Of a DNA stretch of 64,000 bases, positions 8,137 through 15,959 are shown piece by piece. Source of the stretch: a virus; the IMG/VR virus record IMGVR_UViG_3300028800_000061, positions 62,001 through 126,000 of that record. One strand, 5' to 3'. A model generated the notes under the pieces. The model saw only the letters and a list, made by a program, of their open reading frames with translations, did no database searches and had not been told where the DNA came from. The position numbers and the translations under genes are program-made. The first letter of the stretch is position 1. Each line of letters starts with the position of its first letter.

Positions 8137-8363
8137 CCGAAGATCCGACAGATCTTTTCCCCGCCGACAGGTGCGGCGAGTGCCAGCCGCGGGAGTGCAC
8201 CGTGTGCGGGCGCATGGACTCAGCGGATGATCATTGCCCGTGCTGGATCAGCCTCGATGGCATGCCACTAGCGGACATCAAAAGCTTGTTCGCAGCCGAC
8301 GGCACATTCCACGTCGGCGGGCTCGCCAGCGAGGGCGGGGAAGGGCATGAGGCCGGTGCTTAA
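8031..8363 (+). CDS. Zinc-ribbon-like hypothetical protein
   Basis: About 110 aa from GTG 8031 (GTG 8022 is also possible). It has a Cys cluster CCQGCRR, CGECQPRECTVCG and CPCW that fits one or two zinc sites. It overlaps the preceding membrane gene by about 100 bases in a different frame, and the next ATG lies within its 3' end. Confidence 0.55.
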   Translation: MEPVTGEQWSRLPAALQTVTPILCCQGCRRTKNRLTEDPTDLFPADRCGECQPRECTVCGRMDSADDHCPCWISLDGMPLADIKSLFAADGTFHVGGLASEGGEGHEAGA

Positions 8364-8595
8364 ACTGCGTTGCCAATCCGCCGATGGGCACCCTGTGCTG
8401 CTGCTCGGGCTGACCCCAGCGAACATCGAGCGACTGACCGGCGGCTCCCCCATTGTCCTCGATCCGGCCGATCTGGGGGACCTGGCGCTGCCACCGATGA
8501 TGGTTATCGTCCACTACGGCCAGACGGATGCTGCCATTCTCGCCGAGGTGGACACGCGCGGTGTGGTCATCATCGCGGCGCCGCCACAGGATTGA
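8347..8595 (+). CDS. Hypothetical protein, 82 aa
   Basis: Small alpha/beta protein (LKLRCQSADGHPVLLLGLTPANIERL, PPMMVIVHYGQ) starting at ATG 8347 within the previous gene. It resembles no named family I can identify. Next is the polynucleotide kinase gene, 25 bases downstream. Confidence 0.6.
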   Translation: MRPVLKLRCQSADGHPVLLLGLTPANIERLTGGSPIVLDPADLGDLALPPMMVIVHYGQTDAAILAEVDTRGVVIIAAPPQD

Positions 8596-8620
8596 CAGAG
8601 CCGGATGTTACCGTTCCGGA

Positions 8621-9097
8621 ATGCTTGAGTTGCGTGCTGCCTGCGGCCTGCCTGGCTCGGGGAAGACAACCGAGGGCCGGCGTTGGGTGAGCGCCGATCC
8701 TGACCACCGGGCGTACGTCGACCGGGATAGCCTGCGGGCCATGCTGCATGACGGCAGGTTTGTCGCGGATATCACCGAGCCGGTCATTGTCGCCGCCGAG
8801 ACAGCGCTGATCCGGGCACTGCTCGCCCGCGGGATCTCCGTGTTCTGCGGTGACACGAACTTCCCTGAGCCGGTGATGGCCATGTGGGTGGAGCTGGCCG
8901 CCGAGGCGGGCGCGGTGTTCACAGTGGCCGATCTGCGGGATGTGCCCCTGCTGGTGTGCATCGGCCGGGACGCGAAGCGGCCGTGCCCGGGCGGCGGCCT
9001 GCGGTCGGCCGGTGAGGGATCGCAGGTCGGTGAAGCGGTTATCCGCCGGTACCACACGCAGTACATCGAGGGCAGGTCCCCGGTCATGGCGAGCTGA
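8621..9097 (+). CDS. Polynucleotide kinase-like P-loop kinase
   Basis: A 158-aa single-domain kinase. Walker A GLPGSGKTT is at residues 9-17, DRDSLR follows, then GDTNFPEPVMAMW and LLVCIGRDAKR. These match the kinase half of T4 Pnkp-type proteins, which phosphorylate 5'-OH ends of RNA or DNA. The phosphatase half is absent. In T4 the kinase works with an RNA ligase to undo host anticodon-nuclease damage; no ligase was seen here. ATG 8621 places the P-loop at the usual distance from the N-terminus. Confidence 0.8.
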   Translation: MLELRAACGLPGSGKTTEGRRWVSADPDHRAYVDRDSLRAMLHDGRFVADITEPVIVAAETALIRALLARGISVFCGDTNFPEPVMAMWVELAAEAGAVFTVADLRDVPLLVCIGRDAKRPCPGGGLRSAGEGSQVGEAVIRRYHTQYIEGRSPVMAS

Positions 9098-9331
9098 GCG
9101 CCCGGTCCTCTCCCCCGCGCCCGGGTGCGTGCAAGCTGGGGCCCAGTTGGGGGTTGAGTAACCGGGGGTTCCCAGCCCGCACACACCCTGTGACGGGCAA
9201 GGGTGATTTTAACGCATTGTGACCGGGTCTGGACAGGTTTGCGGTTGTCCTGTTAGGTAGATCATTGGGGTGGCAACAGTAAACCAGCAGTAACCCGGGG
9301 GACGGGGCGGGCAATGGTAACTGCGTGTTGT
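9098..9331. other. Gene-free stretch upstream of a consensus promoter
   Basis: No convincing gene. The first 80 bases are G/C-run rich and could hold a weak terminator for the kinase operon, but no perfect hairpin was found. The rest becomes more A/T-rich toward the promoter at 9332. Confidence 0.4.
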
Positions 9332-9361
9332 TTGACAATACTAGGTTTAACTTGGTATTAT
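9332..9361 (+). promoter_or_regulatory. Near-consensus sigma-70 type promoter
   Basis: TTGACA at 9332-9337, an 18-base spacer, then TATTAT at 9356-9361. Transcription would start near 9368, about 40 bases before ATG 9409. The surroundings are AT-rich compared with the rest of the window. It probably drives the 9409-11319 genes. Confidence 0.75.
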
Positions 9362-9408
9362 CCGGCTATGCAAAGTTACAGTGCGCGTGGGAGCGGGGGC
9401 TCAGCGTA

Positions 9409-9684
9409 ATGCGCAAACGATTCACCCCCGCCGAACGTAAGCAGTTCACCCCCGGAACATCCGTCGAGTGGCGGAACGGCGGCCACTGGCACCCCGGCAC
9501 GATCTCCGGCCCCATCGAAACCAACAATGGCTGGCACTCGATTCCCCTGACGAACCACGCCGACACGCGCACCGTCGTGTCCGGCCAGCGCATCAGCGGC
9601 AGCCCCGCTTTCATCCGGCTCCCCGCTCCCCCAGCCGCCGAAGCCGCCACAGTGACACAACCCGCCCCGGAGTCGCTGGTCTAA
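9409..9684 (+). CDS. Hypothetical protein, 91 aa
   Basis: Small basic protein; the centre SVEWRNGGHWHPGTISGPIE reads like a short SH3-like beta-barrel, and the tail is Pro/Ala-rich. ATG 9409 is the first start after the 9332 promoter; the longer frame would begin inside that promoter. Confidence 0.6.
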   Translation: MRKRFTPAERKQFTPGTSVEWRNGGHWHPGTISGPIETNNGWHSIPLTNHADTRTVVSGQRISGSPAFIRLPAPPAAEAATVTQPAPESLV

Positions 9685-9728
9685 GAGCGCCCCCGGCCAA
9701 CACCCCCGCGCAGACGGAAGGAAACCAC

Positions 9729-10004
9729 ATGGCACGTATCCCACTCCCCCGCACGCTGATGCTGCGCCTCGCGCTACCCGCCGGCGTAGCCCGCCACTTC
9801 ACCGGCGATGAGATCGAAACCCTGGTACGCACCGCCGGCGAGGTCACCGGCGGCGGCTTGACCGAGGATGATCTCAGCACGCACCAATGCGACCTGGCCG
9901 TTCAGGTCTGGAATGCCCAGAACGACCTCGATGCGATGCTCCTGGAGCGCGCCCCTGGCGGCCGTGCGATCGCCCGCAATTCCCGCTCTCGCCCTCGCAG
10001 ATGA
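9729..10004 (+). CDS. Hypothetical protein, 91 aa
   Basis: Preceded by GGAAGGAAA at good spacing. Mostly helical; TEDDLSTHQCDLAVQVWNAQNDLDAM is amphipathic. The last 15 residues are Arg/Ser-rich and overlap the NADAR gene start (ATGA), so the two are coupled. No family recognised. Confidence 0.6.
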   Translation: MARIPLPRTLMLRLALPAGVARHFTGDEIETLVRTAGEVTGGGLTEDDLSTHQCDLAVQVWNAQNDLDAMLLERAPGGRAIARNSRSRPRR

Positions 10005-10711
10005 TGCCCGAACCCGACCCGGTCGCACACCGGGATCTAGCTGCCGTGATCGCCCAGCAAGCCACGGCGATCGCCGATGGCCGCGCGAGCAGTGCCTCGG
10101 CACAGGATCTGCTCAGCAAAGCGCCGATGCTGGCATCGTGGACAAGCCCGGGCCCGCTCACAGTCGCCGGGCTTGCTGACCTGATGGCAGGCGGCTACCA
10201 GCCACAGTTTCTCTACTTCTGGCAACCACCTGACTCCTCGTGCCTGGGCCTGGATGCGTCATGCCTATCCCAGTGGTACCGGGCATCGTTCACGGTCAAC
10301 AGCGAGTGGTATCCGACCGCTGAGCACTACATGATGACAATGAAAGCAGGGACCTTCGGCGATCTGGGCACTGCCCGGCGGATACGGAACGCACCTCATC
10401 CCCGCGATGCCCGCTCGCTCGGCCGCAAGATCACGCCGTTCGATGAGGCCATATGGGCGAGGAACCCGGTCCAGGTCGTCACCAGGGGAAACCTGGCAAA
10501 GTTCTCCCAGAATCTGTCGCTGCGAGAGTACCTGCTGTCCACAGGCGACAAAGTCCTCGTCGAGGCCAGCCCGCACGATCCGGTATGGGGCATTGGCCTG
10601 GCCGCCGGTCACCCGCAAGCCGCCGACCCGCGGCGCTGGCGCGGGCTCAACCTGCTCGGCTTCATCCTCATGGACGTCCGAACTCAACTGCAGACGTCCA
10701 GCCGGCTCTGA
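10001..10711 (+). CDS. NADAR family protein (YbiA/DUF1768-like)
   Basis: A 236-aa protein. From about residue 65 the NADAR pattern is clear: FLYFW, then WYPTAEHYMMTMKAGTFGD, NPVQVVTRGNLAKFSQN, LLSTGDKVLVEASPHDPVWG, and W.GLNLLGFILMDVR. Characterised NADAR members act as N-glycosidases (YbiA), or remove ADP-ribose from guanine in DNA. In DarT1-NADAR toxin-antitoxin pairs they reverse DNA modification. No DarT partner lies next to it, so a free-standing phage copy may counter host ADP-ribosylation defence. That role is inference; the family call is firm. Confidence 0.85.
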   Translation: MMPEPDPVAHRDLAAVIAQQATAIADGRASSASAQDLLSKAPMLASWTSPGPLTVAGLADLMAGGYQPQFLYFWQPPDSSCLGLDASCLSQWYRASFTVNSEWYPTAEHYMMTMKAGTFGDLGTARRIRNAPHPRDARSLGRKITPFDEAIWARNPVQVVTRGNLAKFSQNLSLREYLLSTGDKVLVEASPHDPVWGIGLAAGHPQAADPRRWRGLNLLGFILMDVRTQLQTSSRL

Positions 10712-10782
10712 GTTTCCCCCTGGGGATGCACCCCCAGATCTGGTGCCTCACTACTTCTCCCATCTGCCGGAGGCAAGGACCC

Positions 10783-11319
10783 ATGACGGTCATACCAGTC
10801 GATCATGCGATGTGCAGGGATGTCTTGCGTGCGCTAGCAGGCGCCGGCGGCGCCCAGCGGGTGATGCACAGCCTGGGGGCGATGTCCTGGCTGACCCGCG
10901 CCGGCACCCGGCATCCGGCCATGGCTGTGAGAGTCCCTCCCGGGCAGAAGGAGCGGCTGCAGGCACGCGCTGACGCGGCCGGGGTGACACTCAGCCAGCT
11001 CGCCCGGGCACGATTCGCCGAACCGGAGGACTGGATGCACGGGCACTGGGAGGCGATCTGCGAGTGGGCCGTGGTGCACCGGCTGCCCGTTCAGATGGTC
11101 CGGGACATCCTGGCGATCGGCGCGACCCACGAGTACGAGCCGGAGGACAACCGGCGCCCAGAGATGCGCGTATTCGATACGGCCATGCAGCTCGCTGCCC
11201 GGATGCCAGGCATGAGTCATGATGCTGCGTACCACGCGGCCCGTGCGTGGCTGCTGGCGATGGATTTCCCTCCTGAGAGTGTGTTAGCCGGTCGCACGAT
11301 CGCACTGTGTGACGCATAG
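10783..11319 (+). CDS. Ribbon-helix-helix domain protein (possible partition protein)
   Basis: A 178-aa protein; ATG 10783 follows GGAGGCAAGGA. Residues about 47-78 (MAVRVPPGQKERLQARADAA, then GVTLSQLARARF) form a typical RHH segment: a basic beta strand, then two helices. The C-terminal 100 residues are helical and unrecognised. The gene's 3' end overlaps an array of TCGCAC repeats and ParA follows 500 bases downstream. RHH proteins such as ParG and omega bind short tandem repeats and pair with ParA, so a centromere-binding role is a reasonable inference. Confidence 0.65.
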   Translation: MTVIPVDHAMCRDVLRALAGAGGAQRVMHSLGAMSWLTRAGTRHPAMAVRVPPGQKERLQARADAAGVTLSQLARARFAEPEDWMHGHWEAICEWAVVHRLPVQMVRDILAIGATHEYEPEDNRRPEMRVFDTAMQLAARMPGMSHDAAYHAARAWLLAMDFPPESVLAGRTIALCDA

Positions 11320-11353
11320 TCGCACTGTCGCATTGCCGGTGTCCCATGCGACA
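11292..11353. repeat. TCGCAC direct repeats, array 1
   Basis: Copies of TCGCAC/T at 11292, 11300, 11320 and 11328; the close pairs are spaced exactly 8 bases apart. TGTCGCAT (11326-11333) is repeated in inverse orientation at 11346-11353. The array covers the end of the RHH gene. Candidate centromere or operator for the partition module. Confidence 0.6.
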
Positions 11354-11486
11354 GATTCCTGTGTCCTGCCTGGTGGTTGCGGCCCTGGTCTTGCGCGCCC
11401 CAGCCGGTACTACCTGCTGAGACTCTGCTTTCTCGTTCGCGGTCGCCGTGATCCGGCCAGGTCAAAGGCGGGCGGCGCACTGTCTG

Positions 11487-11516
11487 TCGTACTGTCGCAC
11501 GCTCGCACTGTCGCAC
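11487..11516. repeat. TCGCAC direct repeats, array 2
   Basis: Four tandem 8-bp units beginning at 11487, 11495, 11503 and 11511 (one TCGTAC, three TCGCAC). The same motif and period as array 1 within the 500-base gene-free region before parA. Confidence 0.65.
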
Positions 11517-11780
11517 GCCGTGGCCCCTTGTCCGCCGCCATCCCGGCGTGGCCCCCGGCCGCACCACCTTTCCGTTCCCTCCCCATGCTGCGCGGCGCTC
11601 GCCCTGGGGTGCCGCCAGGCGTGCGCCCGTCGTTGCGCGTCCTGGCACGCGCCGCGCGTCCCGCGACTCCCATCGCCCTGTCCCGGCCTTGCAAGTGGCC
11701 GTGTGCTGTGCTAACCGCCACGGCATGCGCTATCCGTTACTGGCGTACCACGGGCCATCAGGGGAATGTGGCGGATGTAC

Positions 11781-11810
11781 TTCACAACGCCCGCGCGAAC
11801 GGTCTACGAT
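11781..11810 (+). promoter_or_regulatory. Candidate parA promoter
   Basis: TTCACA (11781-11786), 18-base spacer, TACGAT (11805-11810). ATG 11819 would be at or next to the transcription start, giving a leaderless mRNA, which is common in actinomycetes. The remaining 11354-11780 holds array 2 and no gene I can support. Confidence 0.5.
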
Positions 11811-11818
11811 CCGTGCAC

Positions 11819-12580
11819 ATGACCTCCAGGACGGCTGCTGCTACCACCAGCAACACGCCCGCTGCGCATCCACTGTTCAATGTCACCTACGTGCCCGGCC
11901 GGCCGGTCACGGTCATCGCTGTCGCCTCCCAGAAGGGAGGGGTCGGTAAGACGACTGTTGCCATGACCTTCGCAGCGGCGTTCGCGCACATCGGCTATAA
12001 GGTCCTGCTTGTTGACATCGATCCGCAAGCGAGCGCGTACGACATGTCGCAGCTGATGGGGGACGCGTGCCCTTACCAGGTCGTGCACGAGGTCAACCCA
12101 GCCGAGCTCGCCACGTTGCGGGATATCGGCGGGGTAGAACTCATCTTCGTCGACTGCCCGGGGCATCTTGAGAACGCCCCCGTTCTCGGCACAGTCGTCA
12201 AGTCGGCAGACAGCGTGATCATCCCGTATCCGCATCAGATCGCGGCCATGCAGATGACGGTGAACACGGTCGATTTCGTCAACCGTGCCGCGGCTGAGGC
12301 TGGCCGGGAGGTCCCGTGCTGGGTCCTGCTGAACAACATCGACGCCCACTGGGGTTACGCCCGCATTGAGGACGCCTGGCGCACTCTCGACCAGGAAGGC
12401 ATCCGGTCTTTCCGGTCGTACCTCCGCGCATATCAGGCGTACCCGGACGCACAGGCCCTGGGCATACCACTGATCGAGATGCGCGGCGGATCTATGACCC
12501 GGGTCCGTGACAACCTGGCCCGGGTCATAGAAGACTTTGATGAGATTGTGCTCGGCAATCCGCGTTGGCGGCGCGGGTGA
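11819..12580 (+). CDS. parA: ParA-type partition ATPase
   Basis: A 253-aa deviant-Walker ATPase. KGGVGKTT is at residues 39-46, VLLVDIDPQAS (Walker A') follows, and LIFVDCPGH is Walker B. This is the ParA/Soj family that moves plasmids or chromosomes on nucleoid DNA. There is no N-terminal HTH, so it is the short type whose partner binds the centromere. ATG 11819 was chosen because of the leaderless promoter; GTG 11768 is an alternative. The next gene overlaps its stop by GTGA. Evidence that the element can be kept as an extrachromosomal replicon. Confidence 0.85.
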   Translation: MTSRTAAATTSNTPAAHPLFNVTYVPGRPVTVIAVASQKGGVGKTTVAMTFAAAFAHIGYKVLLVDIDPQASAYDMSQLMGDACPYQVVHEVNPAELATLRDIGGVELIFVDCPGHLENAPVLGTVVKSADSVIIPYPHQIAAMQMTVNTVDFVNRAAAEAGREVPCWVLLNNIDAHWGYARIEDAWRTLDQEGIRSFRSYLRAYQAYPDAQALGIPLIEMRGGSMTRVRDNLARVIEDFDEIVLGNPRWRRG

Positions 12581-13260
12581 GTCCGCAGCCGCGCGTGTCG
12601 CTCGCCGCAGTGCGAGCCCAGCAGATAGCTGATGCGGCGGCCAGCGCGCCGCCTGGCGAAGACGACCAGGGGCCCGCGCTTGAGTCCGTGCCGCCCACCG
12701 CGGGCGCACCAGCCCAGGCGGCAGCGCCGGCCCTCAACCCGATGCCGGCCAGCGCGCAAATCGCTGTCATGCCCGCGGTGGCAACACCCGCCACGGAGGC
12801 AGTACCCGCATCCGGGCTGCTGCCACGGATCTCTTTCACCTCGATCCTGGCCGCGTGCGATGACGCCAAGATGTCCCGCAGGTGGGTGATGTACTCAGTC
12901 AAGATGCCCGATCCATTGCGGGCCCGGCTGACAGGGCTGATGCTCGAGCATCGTGAAGCAACCGGCGATTACAGGCTGGCCCTCAACCACTACCAGAATG
13001 TTGCGTTCGCTCAGATCCCCGCCGATGTGCGGGAGGCAGCCGCATGGGGTGTGATGTGGCGCGACCAGCAGGAACTCCGCCTGACCGATGCGCCGGGATC
13101 GGGAACGAAACTGCACGGCGATGTTGTCGAATCAATGCGGCAGCTCGGCGGCCGCTTGCGGACTTTGGAAAGCCGGGTGTGGCTGTGGGAGATTCAGGCC
13201 GCAGCTATCGAGCGGCTTCTCAGCCAGCTGGATCCTCCGGGCCGGCAGCCGGTTCAATAG
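12577..13260 (+). CDS. Putative ParA partner protein
   Basis: A 227-aa protein coupled to parA by GTGA. Residues 1-80 are an Ala/Pro-rich linker-like region. From about 85 a helical domain follows (MYSVKMPDPLRARLTGLMLE, YRLALNHYQNVAF). Genes in this position usually encode the centromere-binding or ATPase-stimulating partner. No ParB helix-turn-helix is seen, so the assignment is by position only. Confidence 0.55.
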   Translation: MSPQPRVSLAAVRAQQIADAAASAPPGEDDQGPALESVPPTAGAPAQAAAPALNPMPASAQIAVMPAVATPATEAVPASGLLPRISFTSILAACDDAKMSRRWVMYSVKMPDPLRARLTGLMLEHREATGDYRLALNHYQNVAFAQIPADVREAAAWGVMWRDQQELRLTDAPGSGTKLHGDVVESMRQLGGRLRTLESRVWLWEIQAAAIERLLSQLDPPGRQPVQ

Positions 13261-13516
13261 GCTGGTATCCCAGTGGTTCCGCCGCCCACTCGTGCAGCTT
13301 CGCCGCCGCCAGGCGCAGCGCCGGGTCATGGTCGTAATCGTCGGGTGCAGCCAAGATGTAACTGATCGTGCCGCGCACTTTCGCCGCGCGCCTGCCCCAC
13401 GCCCTGATCCAGGCCTGGTCATCCCTCGAGTTCGCGGGAAGCGGTACATCGAGAGCTACGAAGATGGCGGATAGGAGATCACGCATCGGGCTCATGCCGT
13501 CTGGTTGCACGCTCAC
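13220..13516 (-). CDS. Hypothetical protein, 98 aa
   Basis: GTG 13516 overlaps the stop of the Rep-like gene. Helical protein (MRDLLSAIFVALDV, LRLAAAKLHEWAAEPLG). It converges on the parA partner gene with about 40 bases of overlap. Not recognised. Confidence 0.5.
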   Translation of the reverse strand: MSVQPDGMSPMRDLLSAIFVALDVPLPANSRDDQAWIRAWGRRAAKVRGTISYILAAPDDYDHDPALRLAAAKLHEWAAEPLGYQPIEPAAGPEDPAG

Positions 13517-14490
13517 TGTTCACCTGGTCCTGATCTGCGTGGTTGTGCTGGTTTAGCGTACATCTGGGTGCGCTGGATGACCCGGGCGGCTTCTGGGCTT
13601 GCCGCGGCCAGCAAAGTGCGGGCGTGACGGGCGTGCCGGGCCCGGGCGACCTGGTCGAGGGGCACTCGGCTCGCCGCTTGCCGCCGGCCGGCGGCAAGCT
13701 CAGCGCGGTGCGCGGCCGCGCGGTCCCGCAGGACCTCGCTATGCGGACGGGCCGGAGTGCCGCGAGCATCCTGCCAGGCTGCGAGCCGGGCCCGCGCCCA
13801 CCCAAACGGATGCCTGACCTGATGATCGTGTGTGCGCACCAGGCCGTCAGGGGTGCAGGAGATCGCGTACACCAGATCGGCGGCGGTCCACCCGGCGGCG
13901 AGAAACGGGTACGCCAGGCGGCTCAGCGCCTGCGGGCGGATGTTCCGCAGGTCCCTGAATGTGATCTGCAGCGTTGTTACTACCGGGTCCGCCCCTGTCA
14001 GTGCTGCTTTTGGGCCCTTTTCGGGGCGGTCGCTCTCGCGCGCGGGAGGGGTTGTCGACAACGGTGGTGATGGGGTGACACAACTTCGCACAGGGACATT
14101 GACTGGGACCATCAAACGGAACTCCTTCGCCAGTGGGCCGTCCGGGTTGCGCGCAATGATCCCGGGCCGGTGACGGGGCAAAGTCCCTGGTTCGGTGACG
14201 GTAAGCAGCCGGCGGTCTTCGAGCCACTTCCACCACCGGGTGACTGTGCGCTCACTGCACCCGCACGCTGCGGCAACGCCGGCCCGGGTCGGTCTTGTGA
14301 GCTGTGTTCGCCAATCAGCGCGCCACGCGAGGACCCGGACCACGGAAAGCAACGTGTCGTAGCCGCGCGCATTCAGCATGATCACTTCGGGGCATGTTGT
14401 GGCTGCGCGCATCCACTCCCGGTAGGAGCGGGCTCGCCTGTATTTCACTGGGTGCACGACTGGCAGCTGCAGGCGCCCACGGATGGACAC
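13513..14490 (-). CDS. Replication initiator-like winged-HTH protein
   Basis: About 325 aa from GTG 14490 (frame open to TTG 14541). Near the N-terminus YREWMRAATTCPEVIMLNAR is followed by VAAACGCSERTVTRWWKWLE, a clear HTH and wing. This layout resembles the Rep/helix-turn-helix proteins of actinomycete plasmids. The C-terminal half is Arg/Ala-rich and helical. A 12-bp palindrome GTTGTCGACAAC lies inside the gene (14051-14062). With the adjacent gene-free region containing a DnaA box, replication initiation is the likely role; a transcription regulator is the alternative. Confidence 0.55.
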   Translation of the reverse strand: MSIRGRLQLPVVHPVKYRRARSYREWMRAATTCPEVIMLNARGYDTLLSVVRVLAWRADWRTQLTRPTRAGVAAACGCSERTVTRWWKWLEDRRLLTVTEPGTLPRHRPGIIARNPDGPLAKEFRLMVPVNVPVRSCVTPSPPLSTTPPARESDRPEKGPKAALTGADPVVTTLQITFRDLRNIRPQALSRLAYPFLAAGWTAADLVYAISCTPDGLVRTHDHQVRHPFGWARARLAAWQDARGTPARPHSEVLRDRAAAHRAELAAGRRQAASRVPLDQVARARHARHARTLLAAASPEAARVIQRTQMYAKPAQPRRSGPGEQ

Positions 14491-15102
14491 GCCCGGAAAA
14501 GGGAATAGCTGGCCAGCCGAGGTGGTAGCTGGTATTGTCAACCTCGGTTGAGACGGGCGAAGCCCAGCCCTCCCGCTAAGGGGGCTTTGGTTCGCTCAGG
14601 TGGTTGGGTGCCGCGGGTTTGGTTGCGAGCCTGTGGCCGCGGGCCCAGATGAAGTTGTGATGCGCTCCCCGCCTGGGGGGCGCTTTCGTCGTCTAACGGC
14701 GGCTCCTCGCGCATGCGGATCGAAGATCGGGTACAGGTGCATGATGGCCGGCCTGGTGGGCGCGTGTCTTTAGCGTCGCAAGTTTCGGCGTGTCGCAGTC
14801 AAAGTCTCCGCTTGTCACAGTCGGCGGTGGTCCCGGCGTGGGGTGTCGAACCGGGCGGGTATGCCCCAAAATGGCTACGTAGTGTTATACCGCCGGGCAA
14901 TTCCAACCGGACATCACGGGCGTTCTGCACCTCTAGAACCATTGCTAACAGTTAGATGATCGTTACTCACCTCTGTCAACCAAACGCCTACCTGCGGTTA
15001 TAACCCAAGGACTTGTCCACAATGTCTGTTGAGCCCCGCAACGATCTGTTATGGTCAGCCACGGTTACTGCAAGTGACTGGAACTAGGGGGGATACACCA
15101 TC
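14491..15102. other. Candidate replication origin region
   Basis: About 600 bases without a convincing gene, between the Rep-like gene and the BldC-like gene. The right half (14850-15060) is AT-richer than its surroundings and contains a perfect actinomycete DnaA box TTGTCCACA at 15013-15021. These are usual features of a plasmid-type origin, but clear iterons were not found. The plus-strand frame 14713-14955 has poor coding character and was not called. Confidence 0.45.
14662..14690 (+). terminator. Hairpin in the candidate origin region
   Basis: GCGCTCCCC, short loop, GGGGGGCGC, then CTTTCGT on the plus strand: a 9-bp stem with one G-T pair and a weak T-run. No plus-strand gene ends just upstream, so it may end a small transcript or shield the origin. 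Confidence 0.4.
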
Positions 15103-15333
15103 ATGACGGGCGGTAGGCGTCTCAACGCGGCACCAGGTGATGAGCAGCTGCTCACAGCGGGAGAGGTCGCAGCAAAGTTCCATGTCTCTCCCAAGACAGT
15201 CGGCGCCTGGGCGGCGCAGAGCAAAATCCACTCAATCCGGACCCCTGGCGGCCACCGCAGGTTCCGTGAGCAAGACGTGCGCGCGTTCCTCAACGGAGAA
15301 GGCGGCGGCACCCGGCTGCAGGCCGCAGGGTAA
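15103..15333 (+). CDS. BldC-like MerR-type DNA-binding protein
   Basis: A 76-aa protein. LLTAGEVAAKFHVSPKTVGA, IRTPGGHRRFREQDVRAFL is almost the same pattern as Streptomyces BldC, a small developmental regulator that binds DNA cooperatively on direct repeats. ATG 15103 has a GGGGGGA site. It follows the candidate origin. It may regulate phage genes or interfere with host development; a plasmid excisionase-like role is the alternative. Confidence 0.75.
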   Translation: MTGGRRLNAAPGDEQLLTAGEVAAKFHVSPKTVGAWAAQSKIHSIRTPGGHRRFREQDVRAFLNGEGGGTRLQAAG

Positions 15334-15371
15334 CCCCTCGATCACAGCCAGCCACCCAGGGGGAACCGACC

Positions 15372-15908
15372 GTGCACCCATTGCCATGGGTCGACGACAC
15401 AGGCGAAACGCCTGACAACGCCGACCTCGATCCGCTGCCTGTTGTCATGGACCGCCGTCCGGGCATGCACCGGAGCCATACCACCAGGCACCAACCGCAA
15501 ATCGTCATAGCAAGCGTGGTGATCGCCGCCATCGTGGCGATCACGCTCGCCACGATGCTCGCCGTAAGCCTCATCGGCAACGGCACCACCAAAACTGCCG
15601 GATCGCAGTCCAGCGCAACCTCCCGGATTCTTGGATCGTTCAAAGGCACTGGTAGCGGCCGGACTCCCGCATTCACGGCAGGCGGCGAGGGCACATGGGA
15701 GCTGATCTGGTCTTACGACTGCGCAAACGCCAGCCACCCAGGCACCTTCGCGGTCACAGAGGCACCACCCAACCCGCGAGCGGTCACCGTTAACGCAACT
15801 GGTGACAGCGGCCACGGCAGCACCTACGCTTACGCCGACACCGGCATCCATTACCTGCGCGTTACTTCAACATGCGCATGGAAAACCCGCGTGAAAGGAC
15901 AACCCTGA
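15372..15908 (+). CDS. Single-pass membrane protein with extracellular domain
   Basis: A 178-aa protein starting at GTG 15372 behind AGGGGGA. One membrane helix (about residues 44-69), then an extracellular beta domain: GEGTWELIWSYDCANASH, with a second Cys near the end (TSTCAW) for a disulfide. This W-x-WSYDC style domain is common in actinobacterial lipoproteins and membrane proteins of unknown function. Confidence 0.65.
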   Translation: MHPLPWVDDTGETPDNADLDPLPVVMDRRPGMHRSHTTRHQPQIVIASVVIAAIVAITLATMLAVSLIGNGTTKTAGSQSSATSRILGSFKGTGSGRTPAFTAGGEGTWELIWSYDCANASHPGTFAVTEAPPNPRAVTVNATGDSGHGSTYAYADTGIHYLRVTSTCAWKTRVKGQP

Positions 15909-15959
15909 CCCTCCCCAGCCCATCCAAGGCCCGCTCAGACCAAGGAGAACGCAACAACG

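Noticed and set aside
13088-14541. Several plus-strand frames across the Rep-like gene
   Set aside because: They lack ribosome sites and have weak third-position bias; the minus frame has a clear HTH.
14820-14900. tRNA gene (GTCGAACC-like T-loop)
   Set aside because: No matching acceptor stem or anticodon arm could be drawn; no tRNA was found in the window.
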